A stretch of DNA of 14,562 nucleotides from Desulfobacterales bacterium (GTDB taxonomy: Bacteria > Desulfobacterota > Desulfobacteria > Desulfobacterales > UBA11574), in assembly GCA_030145595.1 (NCBI GenBank), contig JAQYVG010000058.1, positions 1 through 14,562 of the forward strand. The letters run 5' to 3'. The notes beneath the pieces are model-generated. The model was not told where the DNA came from. It did no database searches and worked only from the letters and a program-made list of their open reading frames with translations. The position numbers and the translations under genes are program-made. Positions 6,120-14,537 of the stretch are shown in pieces (position 1 is the first letter of the stretch; every line of letters starts with the position of its first letter).

Positions 6120-8078
6120 TTAAGGAAGTACTGTGCGGATGGTCTCGGCAATATCTTGTTTGATCACCGGCTTCAGGACAAATGCCCGAATACCCATTTT
6201 CTTGGTTTTCTCTGCGGTCATTTTGGTGCTGAACCCGGTACACAGAATAACAGGAATATCCGGCCGGATGGCCATAAGCTTTTGGGCAAGCTCATCACCG
6301 GTCATGTTCGGCATGGTAAGGTCTGTAATGACGAGGTCAAATTTATCAGGCTGGACTTTAAACAGTTCTAAAGCTTCGATGCTGCTGGTACTCGTTGTCA
6401 CCTTGTATCCCAGAAATTCTAATAATTGTTTTCCCATCTTTACCAGGGCCTGCTCATCGTCAACGAAAAGAATGCGTTCGGTGCCGGTGGGAACCGGTTT
6501 TTCTTCTCTGGCTTTTTGTTCTGAGCTACTTTCGATAGCCGGGAGATACACATTGAAAATAGAACCTTCCCCGGGCTCGCTGTATACAGAAATGGTGCCC
6601 CCATGGCTTTTGACAATACCATGTGCCACCGAAAGGCCCATCCCGGTCCCTTCACCTTGTTGTTTGGTTGTGAAAAAAGGATCGAATATCTGACCCAGTA
6701 AATCAGACGAAATACCTTGACCGGTATCTCTCACTGACAACTTCAGATACAGACCGGGTTTAATATCAAAGTGCTTGGCAGCGTACTCGGCATCGAGTTC
6801 CACATCAGCAAGACTCACACTCAGCACTCCACCTTTTTTACGCATGGCATGGGCTGCGTTAGTGCAAAGATTCATCAATACCTGATGGATTTTGGTATAA
6901 TCTCCCAGGACGGCGGCATTGCTTTTAAGGTCCTGGTCTATTGCGATGGTAGCGGGCAGCGATGCTCTGATCAGTTTCAGCACTTCCTTTACAATCAGTG
7001 CTACCTTAATTGGTTTTAGATCCTGTTCGCTCTGGCGGCTGAAAGTTAAAATCTGGTTTACCAAATCTTTTGCCCGCTCTCCGGCTTTAAGCACCTCTTT
7101 CAAGTTGTCGTGCAATAACCCCCCTTTTTCAACATCAGCTATAGCTATCTCGGTGTAGCCGATGACGGCGGCAAGGATATTATTAAAGTCGTGGGCAATG
7201 CCTCCGGCCAGAGTGCCGATGGCCTGCATCTTTTGGGTTTGCTGAAGTTGGGCTTGGAGGGCAACTTCCTGAGTCACATCGCGGCTGACGGAAACAAAGT
7301 TTACTACCTCCCCGGAGCTGTCCCGAACGGGCGAAATCTTGGTCTCAAACTCACATAAGGTGTTGTCTTTCATTCTATTGGTTATGTGGCCTGACCATAT
7401 CTCACCACTGGAGATAACATCCCACATTTCTTTGTAAAAACTTTCATCATGCCGATCACTTTTAAGAATGCGGAAATTTTTCCCGACGATTTCTTTTCTG
7501 GTAAAACCACTGAGTTGTTCAAAGGCCGGATTTACATATTGAATCGTTCCGGGCCTGGCTGATATAATTACACTTTCAGCGGCCTGCTCAATGGCGGTAG
7601 CCAAAAGACCCCGTTCTTTTTCAACCTGCTTGCGTTCGGTGATGTCAAAAAAGACACCGCTGACAGACTCCAATTCCCCGCCGTTATTATGCACGATCTG
7701 CCCTCTGTCCTGTATCCAGCGGGTGCTTCCGTCTTTGGTTTTGATCCGATATTCCCTGACATAAGACTTGCCTGTTTTCAAGGCCTTACGAAAACTTTCA
7801 CTAACAGTCTTTAAATCCTCCTCAACAATTACGTCAGACCATTTCATTTTTCGGGAATTAAATTCCTTAAAATCATAACCGGTTAACTCTTCAATGGTGC
7901 TGTCAAGAAACCTAACCGACCAGTCGCGGTAACCTCTGTAGACGACACCCGGCAAATTCTTAATCAATAACTTGTAGTCCTCCTCACTCTCGCGCAAAGC
8001 CTCTTCTACCTGGATGCGTTCGGCAATTTCTCTTTCTATATTATTTGTACGAATTTGTATCAGGGATTCTAAGTCCAC
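6120..8078 (-). CDS. Hybrid sensor histidine kinase, PAS-PAS-HisKA-HATPase-REC
   Basis: 652 aa soluble kinase. After a short coiled-coil (IEREIAERIQVEEALRESEEDY) come two PAS domains with PAC tails, ending in DITERK (about 37-153) and SRDVTQ (about 160-275). The dimerisation/phosphoacceptor helix has GGIAHDFNNIL with phospho-His H296. The ATPase domain (about 385-515) shows the N-box LMNLCTNAAHAM, DTGQGI and GTGMGLS. A receiver domain (about 535-652) has the acidic pair in FVDDE and phospho-acceptor D586 in VITDLTMPNMTG, plus the LKP lysine. The HDFNN type usually phosphorylates a partner regulator; no output gene is adjacent. The GTG start is fixed by AGAAGG 5 nt upstream and a TAA at 8094-8096. 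There are no membrane helices, and the protein begins in the linker that normally follows a sensor domain, so it may be an orphan cytoplasmic kinase or a shortened one. Confidence 0.92.
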   Translation of the reverse strand: MDLESLIQIRTNNIEREIAERIQVEEALRESEEDYKLLIKNLPGVVYRGYRDWSVRFLDSTIEELTGYDFKEFNSRKMKWSDVIVEEDLKTVSESFRKALKTGKSYVREYRIKTKDGSTRWIQDRGQIVHNNGGELESVSGVFFDITERKQVEKERGLLATAIEQAAESVIISARPGTIQYVNPAFEQLSGFTRKEIVGKNFRILKSDRHDESFYKEMWDVISSGEIWSGHITNRMKDNTLCEFETKISPVRDSSGEVVNFVSVSRDVTQEVALQAQLQQTQKMQAIGTLAGGIAHDFNNILAAVIGYTEIAIADVEKGGLLHDNLKEVLKAGERAKDLVNQILTFSRQSEQDLKPIKVALIVKEVLKLIRASLPATIAIDQDLKSNAAVLGDYTKIHQVLMNLCTNAAHAMRKKGGVLSVSLADVELDAEYAAKHFDIKPGLYLKLSVRDTGQGISSDLLGQIFDPFFTTKQQGEGTGMGLSVAHGIVKSHGGTISVYSEPGEGSIFNVYLPAIESSSEQKAREEKPVPTGTERILFVDDEQALVKMGKQLLEFLGYKVTTSTSSIEALELFKVQPDKFDLVITDLTMPNMTGDELAQKLMAIRPDIPVILCTGFSTKMTAEKTKKMGIRAFVLKPVIKQDIAETIRTVLP

Positions 8079-8226
8079 TATATCCTTCTTCCCTTAGAAG
8101 TATTTGTGCCGGATCATTAGGAAATATCCGACATAATTATCGGCAGTTTTTAAAAAAAACTTTAGGGTTATTGCGGGTTGGCATCAACAACCATAAACGG
8201 TTTTAACGGATAGTATAGACATGAGC

Positions 8227-8400
8227 TCATATTCGACCGGCACTGTCGGGATCGTCGAGATTGTTTAAAAAGTCCCTGAACCATGGAGGGTTTGCTATCA
8301 GGATATACATCAGAAACAAGGCTGTCAGCGGCATAAAAAATATTGCCAGATCTACTGCTAAAATGCCTATACTAAGGAGTATCCGCTTGGTCATATTCAT
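8227..8400 (-). CDS. Small 57-aa single-helix membrane protein
   Basis: A short gene on the minus strand, read from an ATG at 8400 to a TGA at 8227-8229. The product begins MNMTKRILLSIGILAVDLAI, continues with a hydrophobic run FFMPLTALFLMYILIA to about residue 36, then a PPWFRDFLNNLDD amphipathic tail and a short acidic/polar end. AAGGA lies 7 nt upstream of the ATG. Positive residues before the helix predict N-in, C-out. The PPWF(R/K)DF tail after such a helix reminds me of unnamed small proteins in sulfate reducers, but that is memory, not a search. It lies 148 bp upstream of the kinase gene on the same strand and could share its transcript. The plus-strand ORF over the same bases is taken as its shadow. 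Function unknown. Confidence 0.65.
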   Translation of the reverse strand: MNMTKRILLSIGILAVDLAIFFMPLTALFLMYILIANPPWFRDFLNNLDDPDSAGRI

Positions 8401-8470
8401 AATTTTTCCTTCATTGGGCGTAAAAATGTTATATCCTTTAGGGATCGGGGAGTTTTCGCTGTTAAGCCGC

Positions 8471-8509
8471 TTGATGGATAATCATATTTTAAACTATCTT
8501 ATATAGTTC
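8471..8509 (+). promoter_or_regulatory. Possible promoter and start-adjacent hairpin for Mut7-C gene
   Basis: TTGATG (8471-8476) and TATCTT (8495-8500) form a mediocre -35/-10 pair with 18-nt spacing; initiation would fall within a few bases of the ATG at 8510. No Shine-Dalgarno is visible, and AACTAT/ATAGTT (8492-8497, 8503-8508) could pair just before the start. A near-leaderless mRNA would fit, but the evidence is thin. Confidence 0.25.
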
Positions 8510-9061
8510 ATGAAAAAAAGTGTTTCCATAAGATTTTACGAAGAGTTGAACGATTTTCTTGGTGCGCCAAAGCGCAAAAAGGAATTTAAAGCTTCATTGA
8601 CAGGTGCTTCTTCGGTCCAAGATTTAATTAAATCTTTAGGCGTGCCGCCCGCCGAGGTAGATCTAATTCTCGTAAACGGCCGGTCGGTTTCTTTTGCTTA
8701 TACGCCGCAGAATGGGGACAGGATATCCGTTTTTCCCGTATTCGAGACCTTCGATATTTCAAAGATTACGAAGTTAAGACCAAAATCTTTGCGAAATCCG
8801 AAATTCATCCTTGATGCCGATCTCGGAGAACTGGCTGAAATTATGAGGATCTTTGGATTTGATACTGTATGCAGAACCGATTACAAAAAACACGACATTG
8901 TTGATTTATCCTCAATGGAAAACCGCACGATTCTGACGCGCAACAGGGAGTTGCTCTTATCAAAGGAAGTGGCTCGCGGCTATCTGGTGAAACATACAAA
9001 CCCGGCACGACAATTTAATGAGGTCATCAATCATTTTGATTTGAAATTAAGTCAGCAATAG
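8510..9061 (+). CDS. ThiS/MoaD-like ubiquitin fold + Mut7-C PIN-like protein, shortened
   Basis: 183 aa. Residues about 4-80 look like the beta-grasp (ThiS/MoaD-type) Mut7-C ubiquitin domain: VSIRFYEELNDFL, then VPPAEVDLILVNG and GDRISVFPVFE. Residues about 95-175 form a Mut7-C domain of the PIN-like RNase superfamily: FILDADLGELAEIMRIFGFDT, a D/E-poor middle, and ILTRNRELLLSKEV followed by RGYLVK. Two departures stand out. The usual LTRD has become TRN (N145), a position belonging to the acidic active-site set; D102 is kept. The protein ends at SQQ, where relatives normally continue through a CxxC...CxxC zinc ribbon. The next bases show no continuation of it. It may be a degenerate or regulatory relative with reduced nuclease activity. 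It is transcribed alone, facing the HD-GYP gene. Confidence 0.85.
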   Translation: MKKSVSIRFYEELNDFLGAPKRKKEFKASLTGASSVQDLIKSLGVPPAEVDLILVNGRSVSFAYTPQNGDRISVFPVFETFDISKITKLRPKSLRNPKFILDADLGELAEIMRIFGFDTVCRTDYKKHDIVDLSSMENRTILTRNRELLLSKEVARGYLVKHTNPARQFNEVINHFDLKLSQQ

Positions 9062-9114
9062 TCACGCCCTCAGCCAAGGGGAATCTGATCATCAACAAAA
9101 AAATGCTCGTCCCA

Positions 9115-9137
9115 TTCCTTCTTTCAGGAACATTTTT
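9115..9137 (+). terminator. Weak candidate terminator after the Mut7-C gene
   Basis: TTCCT (9115-9119) pairs with AGGAA (9126-9130) around a 6-nt loop, followed by CA and TTTTT. It lies 54 nt downstream of the stop between two convergent genes. On the other strand a longer T run follows the same hairpin after about 10 nt, so it might act in both directions. The stem is only 5 bp. Confidence 0.35.
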
Positions 9138-9169
9138 AACAGGGAATAGTGTCAGGACGGTGGCTTGCT

Positions 9170-10075
9170 TTACTCCTCAGCAGTGACCCCGTATAAATTA
9201 CCTGGAGGCGGCGTGCCCCTTTTTTCCATTGAGACCTTGACCTCAGTGTAGTGAGGCTTATCTTTGCGGTTATGAGCCGTCAGCGCCCTAACAACATCCC
9301 AGCCTATTTTATTGTTTTCCGCCATCCTCGTGATTTCCTCCAAGGCGGTCCGATTGTCATAGGAAACAGGTCGATACGGCCTCACTGCAATAAGGGCATC
9401 GTAGACATCGCTAACTGAAATGATCTCAACCATGTGGTCCGTTAACTTGATGCCACCGGGATATCCCGAACCATCCTTCCTCTCATGATGATCTCGGGCA
9501 ACTATGGCAGAAATGTTTTCGCTGTCCTTGAGGTAATAGCAGAGCAGGACAAACCCCGCCCCTGTATGATGTTTCAGAATACTCCGCTCGGACTGAGTAA
9601 GGGGATCGGTCTTTTTCAGGATATGTAGTGGAACACAGACTTTGCCGAAGTCATGAGAGGTACCGGTAGCAGCCTTTTGGATCATATCCTGATAATCAGA
9701 TACCAGATCCTTGGCCAGGAGTAAGGACAGGGCAAACACAACGAGAATATGGCGGTAAGTATAGAAATCATGCTGTTTGAAATAATCTAATGATTGCAAA
9801 ATGGGAAGGACTTGATGAACACTCTCCATGGTGTTTATTAGATTGGCAATTTGCTTTTGGTCCGCGAAGATTACATCATAAGGGGGTTGGCTGAGAAGCG
9901 AAAGAAGGTCTCTTTTGACTGAACCATACTCAAGCAGAGAATGGGTCTGATAGGAAGTGGCTCTGTTTGAAGAGATAATGGCATCAAGGGTCTCTGCTGA
10001 AAGCGCGGTGCCGGCAGGCACCAAGAGCCGGTTGTCCAGTGTATGGACCGGGTGGAGGAGAGTGAGGGTGGACAT
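9170..10075 (-). CDS. HD-GYP-type phosphohydrolase
   Basis: 301 aa, soluble. The N-terminal 90 residues (LLHPVHTLDNRLLVPAGTAL...) have no catalytic motif and resemble the small leading segment of many HD-domain signalling proteins. From about 105 the HD-GYP domain runs in order: an early metal His in YRHILVV, the H141-D142 pair in SHDFGKVCVP, LKHHTGAGFVLL, then DHHERKDGSGYPGG with G204-Y205-P206, and DVYDALIAVRPYRP. All hallmark metal ligands I can check are present, so cyclic-di-GMP (or related cyclic dinucleotide) phosphodiesterase activity is likely. There is no receiver or sensor domain in the same chain, so the input is unknown. The ATG has AAGGA 8 nt upstream. It faces the Mut7-C gene across 108 bp and has a 443-bp gap behind it. 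Confidence 0.9.
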   Translation of the reverse strand: MSTLTLLHPVHTLDNRLLVPAGTALSAETLDAIISSNRATSYQTHSLLEYGSVKRDLLSLLSQPPYDVIFADQKQIANLINTMESVHQVLPILQSLDYFKQHDFYTYRHILVVFALSLLLAKDLVSDYQDMIQKAATGTSHDFGKVCVPLHILKKTDPLTQSERSILKHHTGAGFVLLCYYLKDSENISAIVARDHHERKDGSGYPGGIKLTDHMVEIISVSDVYDALIAVRPYRPVSYDNRTALEEITRMAENNKIGWDVVRALTAHNRKDKPHYTEVKVSMEKRGTPPPGNLYGVTAEE

Positions 10076-10464
10076 GGAGGATTCCTTTCTTCAAGTCCCT
10101 GATGATAAATTCTTTACGGTAAAGAGAACATGATTGCAAAATCTACCACGGATTGTGCCTGGTTCCGCCATCAAAAATTGCAGTTTCTTGCCAAATGTTT
10201 GATCTTTATTCCGAGCCGATTCTATTTTTGCATTTATTTTAACACCATGCTGAAATTTTGTAAAGTCGCAATGTGATGAGATCACCGCAGCATCCTATAG
10301 CCCACGGTAAAGTCATTTACAGAACTATGGATCTACATATATCAAAATAAGGAGATCTGCCATCGTCGGAATTTCCCTTTTTTCACATATTATGTTCAAT
10401 CATTCTCATGGATTTGTCGATTTATTTTGAATTGAATTGATAGGGATTCGCTTTTTGAAGCAGA
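10076..10464. other. Intergenic region upstream of HD-GYP gene, no gene seen
   Basis: AT-rich. A 64-codon minus-strand frame at 10091-10285 starts with GTG, has only a weak ribosome binding site and no recognisable pattern, so I do not call it. TTGCAA at 10134-10139 with TAAAGA 17 nt further on (minus strand) is a poor promoter match for the HD-GYP gene. No tRNA, riboswitch or repeat family was recognised. Confidence 0.5.
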
Positions 10465-10490
10465 AATAAAAAAGGGGGCCGAAGCCCCCT
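10465..10490 (-). terminator. Rho-independent terminator of the oxidoreductase gene
   Basis: On the minus strand, 28 nt after the stop codon, AGGGGGC-TTCG-GCCCCCT forms a perfect 7-bp stem (10484-10490 with 10473-10479) capped by a stable UUCG loop and followed by TTTTTATTT. This is a textbook intrinsic terminator. Confidence 0.92.
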
Positions 10491-10518
10491 GTTTTACATT
10501 TTTGCCGTAGTTTTTTTA

Positions 10519-13500
10519 TTAGTCCCCGTATTGCTCCTTGATCATGCGTTCAACATCTTCCTCCGTCGGCATGGAATCACGGTAGCCGGCCAAGTATTGG
10601 TTACGGAGCCACCTGAAAAGAGATACCGTCTCGTTCACTTGAATAAGCTCCGGAACCTCACCCTCTTCTTGGGATATCAGGTGCTGTTTAAACTGGCCCA
10701 GCATGCTGGCCGCATCATAGAAAGTGGCCGGATCCCGTTTGACGCCCTTTTTGAAGGACTTCCCTTTGATTGGGAATACCTTGTCCGGATCCGGGTTGGC
10801 CGAGATGTCCACTTTTTGGAAGGGTCGTCGGACCTGAATCTGCCAGTTCCTGGCCTCATTCATCATTCTGGAGATTAAGGGGCCGGCCCAGTCATAGCTT
10901 TGATGACCCTGGGAGCAGTAGGAGAAAAGTTCCACTACCGACGGGCCGCAGTAGGCGATGGCCTCCTTTAGTATCCGGATGGCGTAAAAAGGATTATCAA
11001 CGGTAAGTTTGGCCGCATACACGTGGGAAATCGCCGTGGCCTGGGCGATGATGCGCCGGTGCAGCGTCGTCTTGCCGGCATCTTTGTCCCCCACGGGCGA
11101 TGTGCTCCGTTCGCACCCGTAGCGGGTGGCCCCGGATTTCTGGGCACCGGTGTTCATGTAGCCCTCGTTGTTGTATATGACCCAGGTGATATCGTAGTTT
11201 TCGCCCAGGGCGTAATTGAAGGGACCGTTGCCGATGTCGTAGATGGCACCGTCGCCTGCAAACACAATGATTTTGGTCAACACATCGTTGAAACCGTTGG
11301 TGTAGGCCTGATCCAGGGCGAACTTGGATCCCAGCGCTGCCGCCGAAGCCGTACCGAAACCATAGTGACCCGACTGGTAAATCCGCGCGTTGTAAGGATT
11401 GACCAGCTCCGAAACCTGGTTGCAACCGGTGGCATTGATGTTGTAGATGTTGAATCCGCGGTCGATCATGTGCTCGATGGCCCGCTTGTTTTTATCCGAG
11501 AGGACCTTAATCCCCTGATAGAAGGTCTCGATCCCTTTGGGGCTGTTGCGCAGGCTTTCCAGGGCGTAAAATGTCAGCAGATTAATGGTCCCTTCACCAC
11601 ACCCCGGACACAGGGTGTGCTTGCCCGGATACAGTTTGGAAAATACAAACAGCACCTGGTGATTCAGCGGCATGCGGTCAACGTACTGGGCCGCATCGTA
11701 GGTGTTGTCCAGATCATGGTATTTTTCGGGGAAAAAGTCGTTGGGGTCTGCCAGCGTTTTTCCAACCATCTTAAAGGCGTCCACCGGACAGACCTTATCA
11801 CAGATCCCGCAGCCTTTGCAGCGATCTAATACAGCGTTGATGTTCAGTGCGAAACGCTCCCAGGGTATTCCCTTGGGGGATTTTCTAAAGATTTTGAAAT
11901 ACGGAGCCGCACCTTCGGGAATCGGTTTGTCCGTGATGGTGGAATGCAGGGCCGAATCGGGGCACGACGCGGCACACATGCCGCAGGCGATGCATTTGGT
12001 TGCATCCCAGACCGGCAGCTGAGCCCCCATAAAGCTCATATCCTTATATTTGCTCGTACCGGCCGGCACCACGGAGATAAACTTGTCCCAGGGAACTTTT
12101 TTCCCATCCATAAGCGGCTCCACCATGTCCCGCCGAAACGTTTCCTGAAAATCCTCCATCAGATTCACCGGTTTGATGGTTCCCAGTTCATCCTTGTCAG
12201 TCATCGCAACCGGAAGACCGGCGGTTCCATATTCGTGCCCGAAATCTTCGGGCTTGGGGGCCGTTGGCGCCTGGATGCCGGATGCCGTGGAAAATGCTTG
12301 AAGCCCCTGGTCCGGGTCGGAATCAGCCTGTTGGACACCTTCCCTTAGCAGGGCAACGTTGGATTCGATAATCTCAAGACCTTTTCTGCCCGCCAACTTC
12401 TCTTGCATGATGCTTTTAAATCTTATTTCAAAGTCATCGGGAGTAAATATTCCAATCTCTTTATTGATAAGGCCAAGTATCATGGCTCCAGGCAGATTGC
12501 GCTTAATGTGTGTCATGGCTGCCTTAGTTGCGTCCATGGCAACCAACTTGATATTTCGGTCGGCAATGTGCCGGCGTATTTCCGCCGGAAACGACTCGAG
12601 AATCTCATTTTCTGTTATGGTACTGTTGACAACCAGCAGTCCATCCTGCTTGAGGCCGCCTACATACTCACGCAAAATTTCACCGGACAAGAACTTCTCG
12701 TTGAAAAAGGCCAGAACATCCTGCTCGGTAAGCTCCGAAGCATCTTGAACCGGACTATCGCTGATGCGAAGATTCATGAATACCGGAGCACCCTTTCGGG
12801 CCGCTCCGTAACGGGCGCCGGACTGGATGTGGCGCCGGCCGTTGTCGCCCCCTTCGACATAAATCACCGCTGCGGTTTCCAGGGCGGTCTTGACGCCTTC
12901 AGCACCGATACCGATAAAGGTCATTCCCAGTTCGCGGTCTTTATATCCGGGCAGTTCGACAGGTTTCAGTGTGTAAGGGCCTTCAATACCTGAAAAAAAG
13001 TCCCGGAAAAAATCATCCCGCTTGTCGTCCATACAAGCCTTCATGTTCTCTATGACAGCCGCCACATCGTACTTGTTGAAATCTTTGCTGCCCAAACCGT
13101 AAACACCCCGCAAAAGGGTGGGCATATAATCGCGGGCGTAGACTCTGTGCTCTTCCTTGCCTTCGCGATAGGCTCGCTGAGACAGCTGTAACGCCACCTG
13201 CAGGTCGGCCAGCAGGAGTTGGTTGTGGACCATGCCGGTCCGCTCCATCACGGTAATGACCTTGGCGTTGCGCACGCCGTATGCAATCTCCTCGTAGCAG
13301 GGCGGGTTGAAAAGCACCGGTCGCACCACGCCTACTTTCAAGCCTTGTACATCCCGGTAGTAATCAACAACATCTTTGATAACTCCCGCGGCCGATCCCA
13401 GCACGACCACCACCATTTCGGCATCTTCGGTGCGGTAGCATTCTACCACTTTATGGTTGGTCCCCAGGATTTGATTCATCACGTTCATGGCAGCGATAAC

Positions 13501-14394
13501 GCCCCGCTTGACAAAGCGATAGGCAAAATCCTGGGCTACCTGGCCTTCCATCGTCAGATCGGTATCGGTAAAAGTGCCGGTGAGGTAGCGTTGCTCGAAA
13601 TCGGGCTGATACAGCCGATTCGGGGGACCAACGAAATACTTCAGAAAATCATCCGAAAGCAAATTTATATCTTCCAGGGCATGGGACTTAATAAACCCGT
13701 CACCGATCACCATGAACGGCAGCATGACCTGGCGCATTTCAGCGGTTTTAAACGCAATCGGCATCAGATCGTGAAGTTCCTGGTTATCTTCGGCCACAAG
13801 CTGGGCCCAGCCGGTATTGCGAACACCGTAAAAATCGTTGTGGCCGCAGTGAATGCTTAAAGAGCCCTTATTCACCTCCCGGGCCATAACGGTCATGACC
13901 ACCGGCAGCCGTTTGCCTGCAACTGAAAAGAGATTTTTGGTCTTTAACACCAGACCCTGGGAAGAGGTGTTGTCCACATACCGCCCACCCTGGCAAGCCA
14001 TGGCCTCTACCGCTGCGATGGCCGACAGCTCGTCACTGGGTTGAAAATACATCAGTTCGGTGCCGAACAAATTTTTCTGCCCCTCAGCGGAAGCCTTGGC
14101 AAAAGACTCGGCTATGGGTGTTGACGGCGTAATAGGATAACCGCAGAGCCCGTCAACCACCCGGGTAAGGACGGATATCGCGGCATGGTTGCCGTCCAGG
14201 GTGGCCTCTTTACGCTTGCGAGCTGCGCTTAATTTATCGGCTGGAATTGTGGAAAGGTCAAACTCAAAAAGTTTTTTGGCGTCAAACCGCTCCCACTCGT
14301 TACTCCAGTCCAATTGAAGACTCTTCCACTTTCCTCTTTTCCTCTGGTAGGGAAGCACTGCCATCAGCTCGTCTATATCTATCTTAGGTGCCAT
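10519..14394 (-). CDS. Single-chain pyruvate:ferredoxin (2-oxoacid:acceptor) oxidoreductase
   Basis: 1291 aa. Oxidatively decarboxylates a 2-oxoacid, probably pyruvate, to acyl-CoA and CO2 with electrons to ferredoxin (reversible in anaerobes). Order: a 65-residue N-terminal extension; alpha domain I with YPITPST (Y86) and TSSQGLVLKTKNLF; domain II (about 320-440); gamma domain III from about 491 (GIGAEGVKTALETAA, GGDNGRRHIQSGARYG); an Ala/Pro-rich linker (about 690-750); a two-cluster ferredoxin domain with C801-x2-C-x2-C-x3-C and C859-x2-C-x2-C-x3-C; then the TPP domain with LCPGC (C929, C932) for the third 4Fe-4S cluster, ATGCNQ, G1047-D-G and NNEGYMNTG. Known one-chain enzymes have about 1,170-1,230 residues, so this one is long. 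All cofactor motifs are intact. The ATG has AAGGAG 9 nt upstream, and a strong terminator follows: a monocistronic unit. The exact 2-oxoacid cannot be read off. Confidence 0.93.
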   Translation of the reverse strand: MAPKIDIDELMAVLPYQRKRGKWKSLQLDWSNEWERFDAKKLFEFDLSTIPADKLSAARKRKEATLDGNHAAISVLTRVVDGLCGYPITPSTPIAESFAKASAEGQKNLFGTELMYFQPSDELSAIAAVEAMACQGGRYVDNTSSQGLVLKTKNLFSVAGKRLPVVMTVMAREVNKGSLSIHCGHNDFYGVRNTGWAQLVAEDNQELHDLMPIAFKTAEMRQVMLPFMVIGDGFIKSHALEDINLLSDDFLKYFVGPPNRLYQPDFEQRYLTGTFTDTDLTMEGQVAQDFAYRFVKRGVIAAMNVMNQILGTNHKVVECYRTEDAEMVVVVLGSAAGVIKDVVDYYRDVQGLKVGVVRPVLFNPPCYEEIAYGVRNAKVITVMERTGMVHNQLLLADLQVALQLSQRAYREGKEEHRVYARDYMPTLLRGVYGLGSKDFNKYDVAAVIENMKACMDDKRDDFFRDFFSGIEGPYTLKPVELPGYKDRELGMTFIGIGAEGVKTALETAAVIYVEGGDNGRRHIQSGARYGAARKGAPVFMNLRISDSPVQDASELTEQDVLAFFNEKFLSGEILREYVGGLKQDGLLVVNSTITENEILESFPAEIRRHIADRNIKLVAMDATKAAMTHIKRNLPGAMILGLINKEIGIFTPDDFEIRFKSIMQEKLAGRKGLEIIESNVALLREGVQQADSDPDQGLQAFSTASGIQAPTAPKPEDFGHEYGTAGLPVAMTDKDELGTIKPVNLMEDFQETFRRDMVEPLMDGKKVPWDKFISVVPAGTSKYKDMSFMGAQLPVWDATKCIACGMCAASCPDSALHSTITDKPIPEGAAPYFKIFRKSPKGIPWERFALNINAVLDRCKGCGICDKVCPVDAFKMVGKTLADPNDFFPEKYHDLDNTYDAAQYVDRMPLNHQVLFVFSKLYPGKHTLCPGCGEGTINLLTFYALESLRNSPKGIETFYQGIKVLSDKNKRAIEHMIDRGFNIYNINATGCNQVSELVNPYNARIYQSGHYGFGTASAAALGSKFALDQAYTNGFNDVLTKIIVFAGDGAIYDIGNGPFNYALGENYDITWVIYNNEGYMNTGAQKSGATRYGCERSTSPVGDKDAGKTTLHRRIIAQATAISHVYAAKLTVDNPFYAIRILKEAIAYCGPSVVELFSYCSQGHQSYDWAGPLISRMMNEARNWQIQVRRPFQKVDISANPDPDKVFPIKGKSFKKGVKRDPATFYDAASMLGQFKQHLISQEEGEVPELIQVNETVSLFRWLRNQYLAGYRDSMPTEEDVERMIKEQYGD

Positions 14395-14451
14395 TGGTCG
14401 TATCTCCTTGAATAGTTTATGAGAAAATTTTGCAAAACGCCCCTTTTTGCT

Positions 14452-14537
14452 CTCCGAGGCGTAGGCTCGCCTCTACGAGCCGGAGGCCCGATTTCTGTGT
14501 CAGGCTCAACATTTTGCACGAAGTGGAGCTTTAGCTC
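14452..14537. repeat. Nested inverted repeats upstream of the oxidoreductase gene
   Basis: CTCCG (14452-14456) pairs with CGGAG (14481-14485). Inside, CGTAG (14460-14464) pairs with CTACG (14473-14477), while GAGGCG/CGCCTC and GGCTCG/CGAGCC give competing hairpins. A separate GAGCT-TT-AGCTC palindrome lies at 14526-14537. The region lies in the 5' flank of the minus-strand gene, so it could be a leader structure, or a small dispersed (REP-like) repeat. It may continue past the window edge. Confidence 0.5.

Noticed and set aside
5263..6123. 286-codon plus-strand frame opposite the hydrolase gene
   Set aside because: Antisense shadow; the minus strand has the zinc-binding motifs and a ribosome binding site.
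8261..8506. 81-codon plus-strand frame before the Mut7-C gene
   Set aside because: No ribosome binding site; its hydrophobic segments are the antisense of the better supported 57-aa minus-strand gene.
9059..9061. TAG stop of the Mut7-C gene as a possible pyrrolysine codon or readthrough into a zinc ribbon
   Set aside because: The frame beyond TAG reaches a TGA within about ten codons and shows no CxxC motifs.
10091..10285. 64-codon minus-strand frame upstream of the HD-GYP gene
   Set aside because: GTG start, weak ribosome binding site, no domain, helix or family pattern.
10350..10366. AAGGAG-like motif in the gap behind the HD-GYP gene
   Set aside because: No start codon with a meaningful open frame follows at a usable distance.
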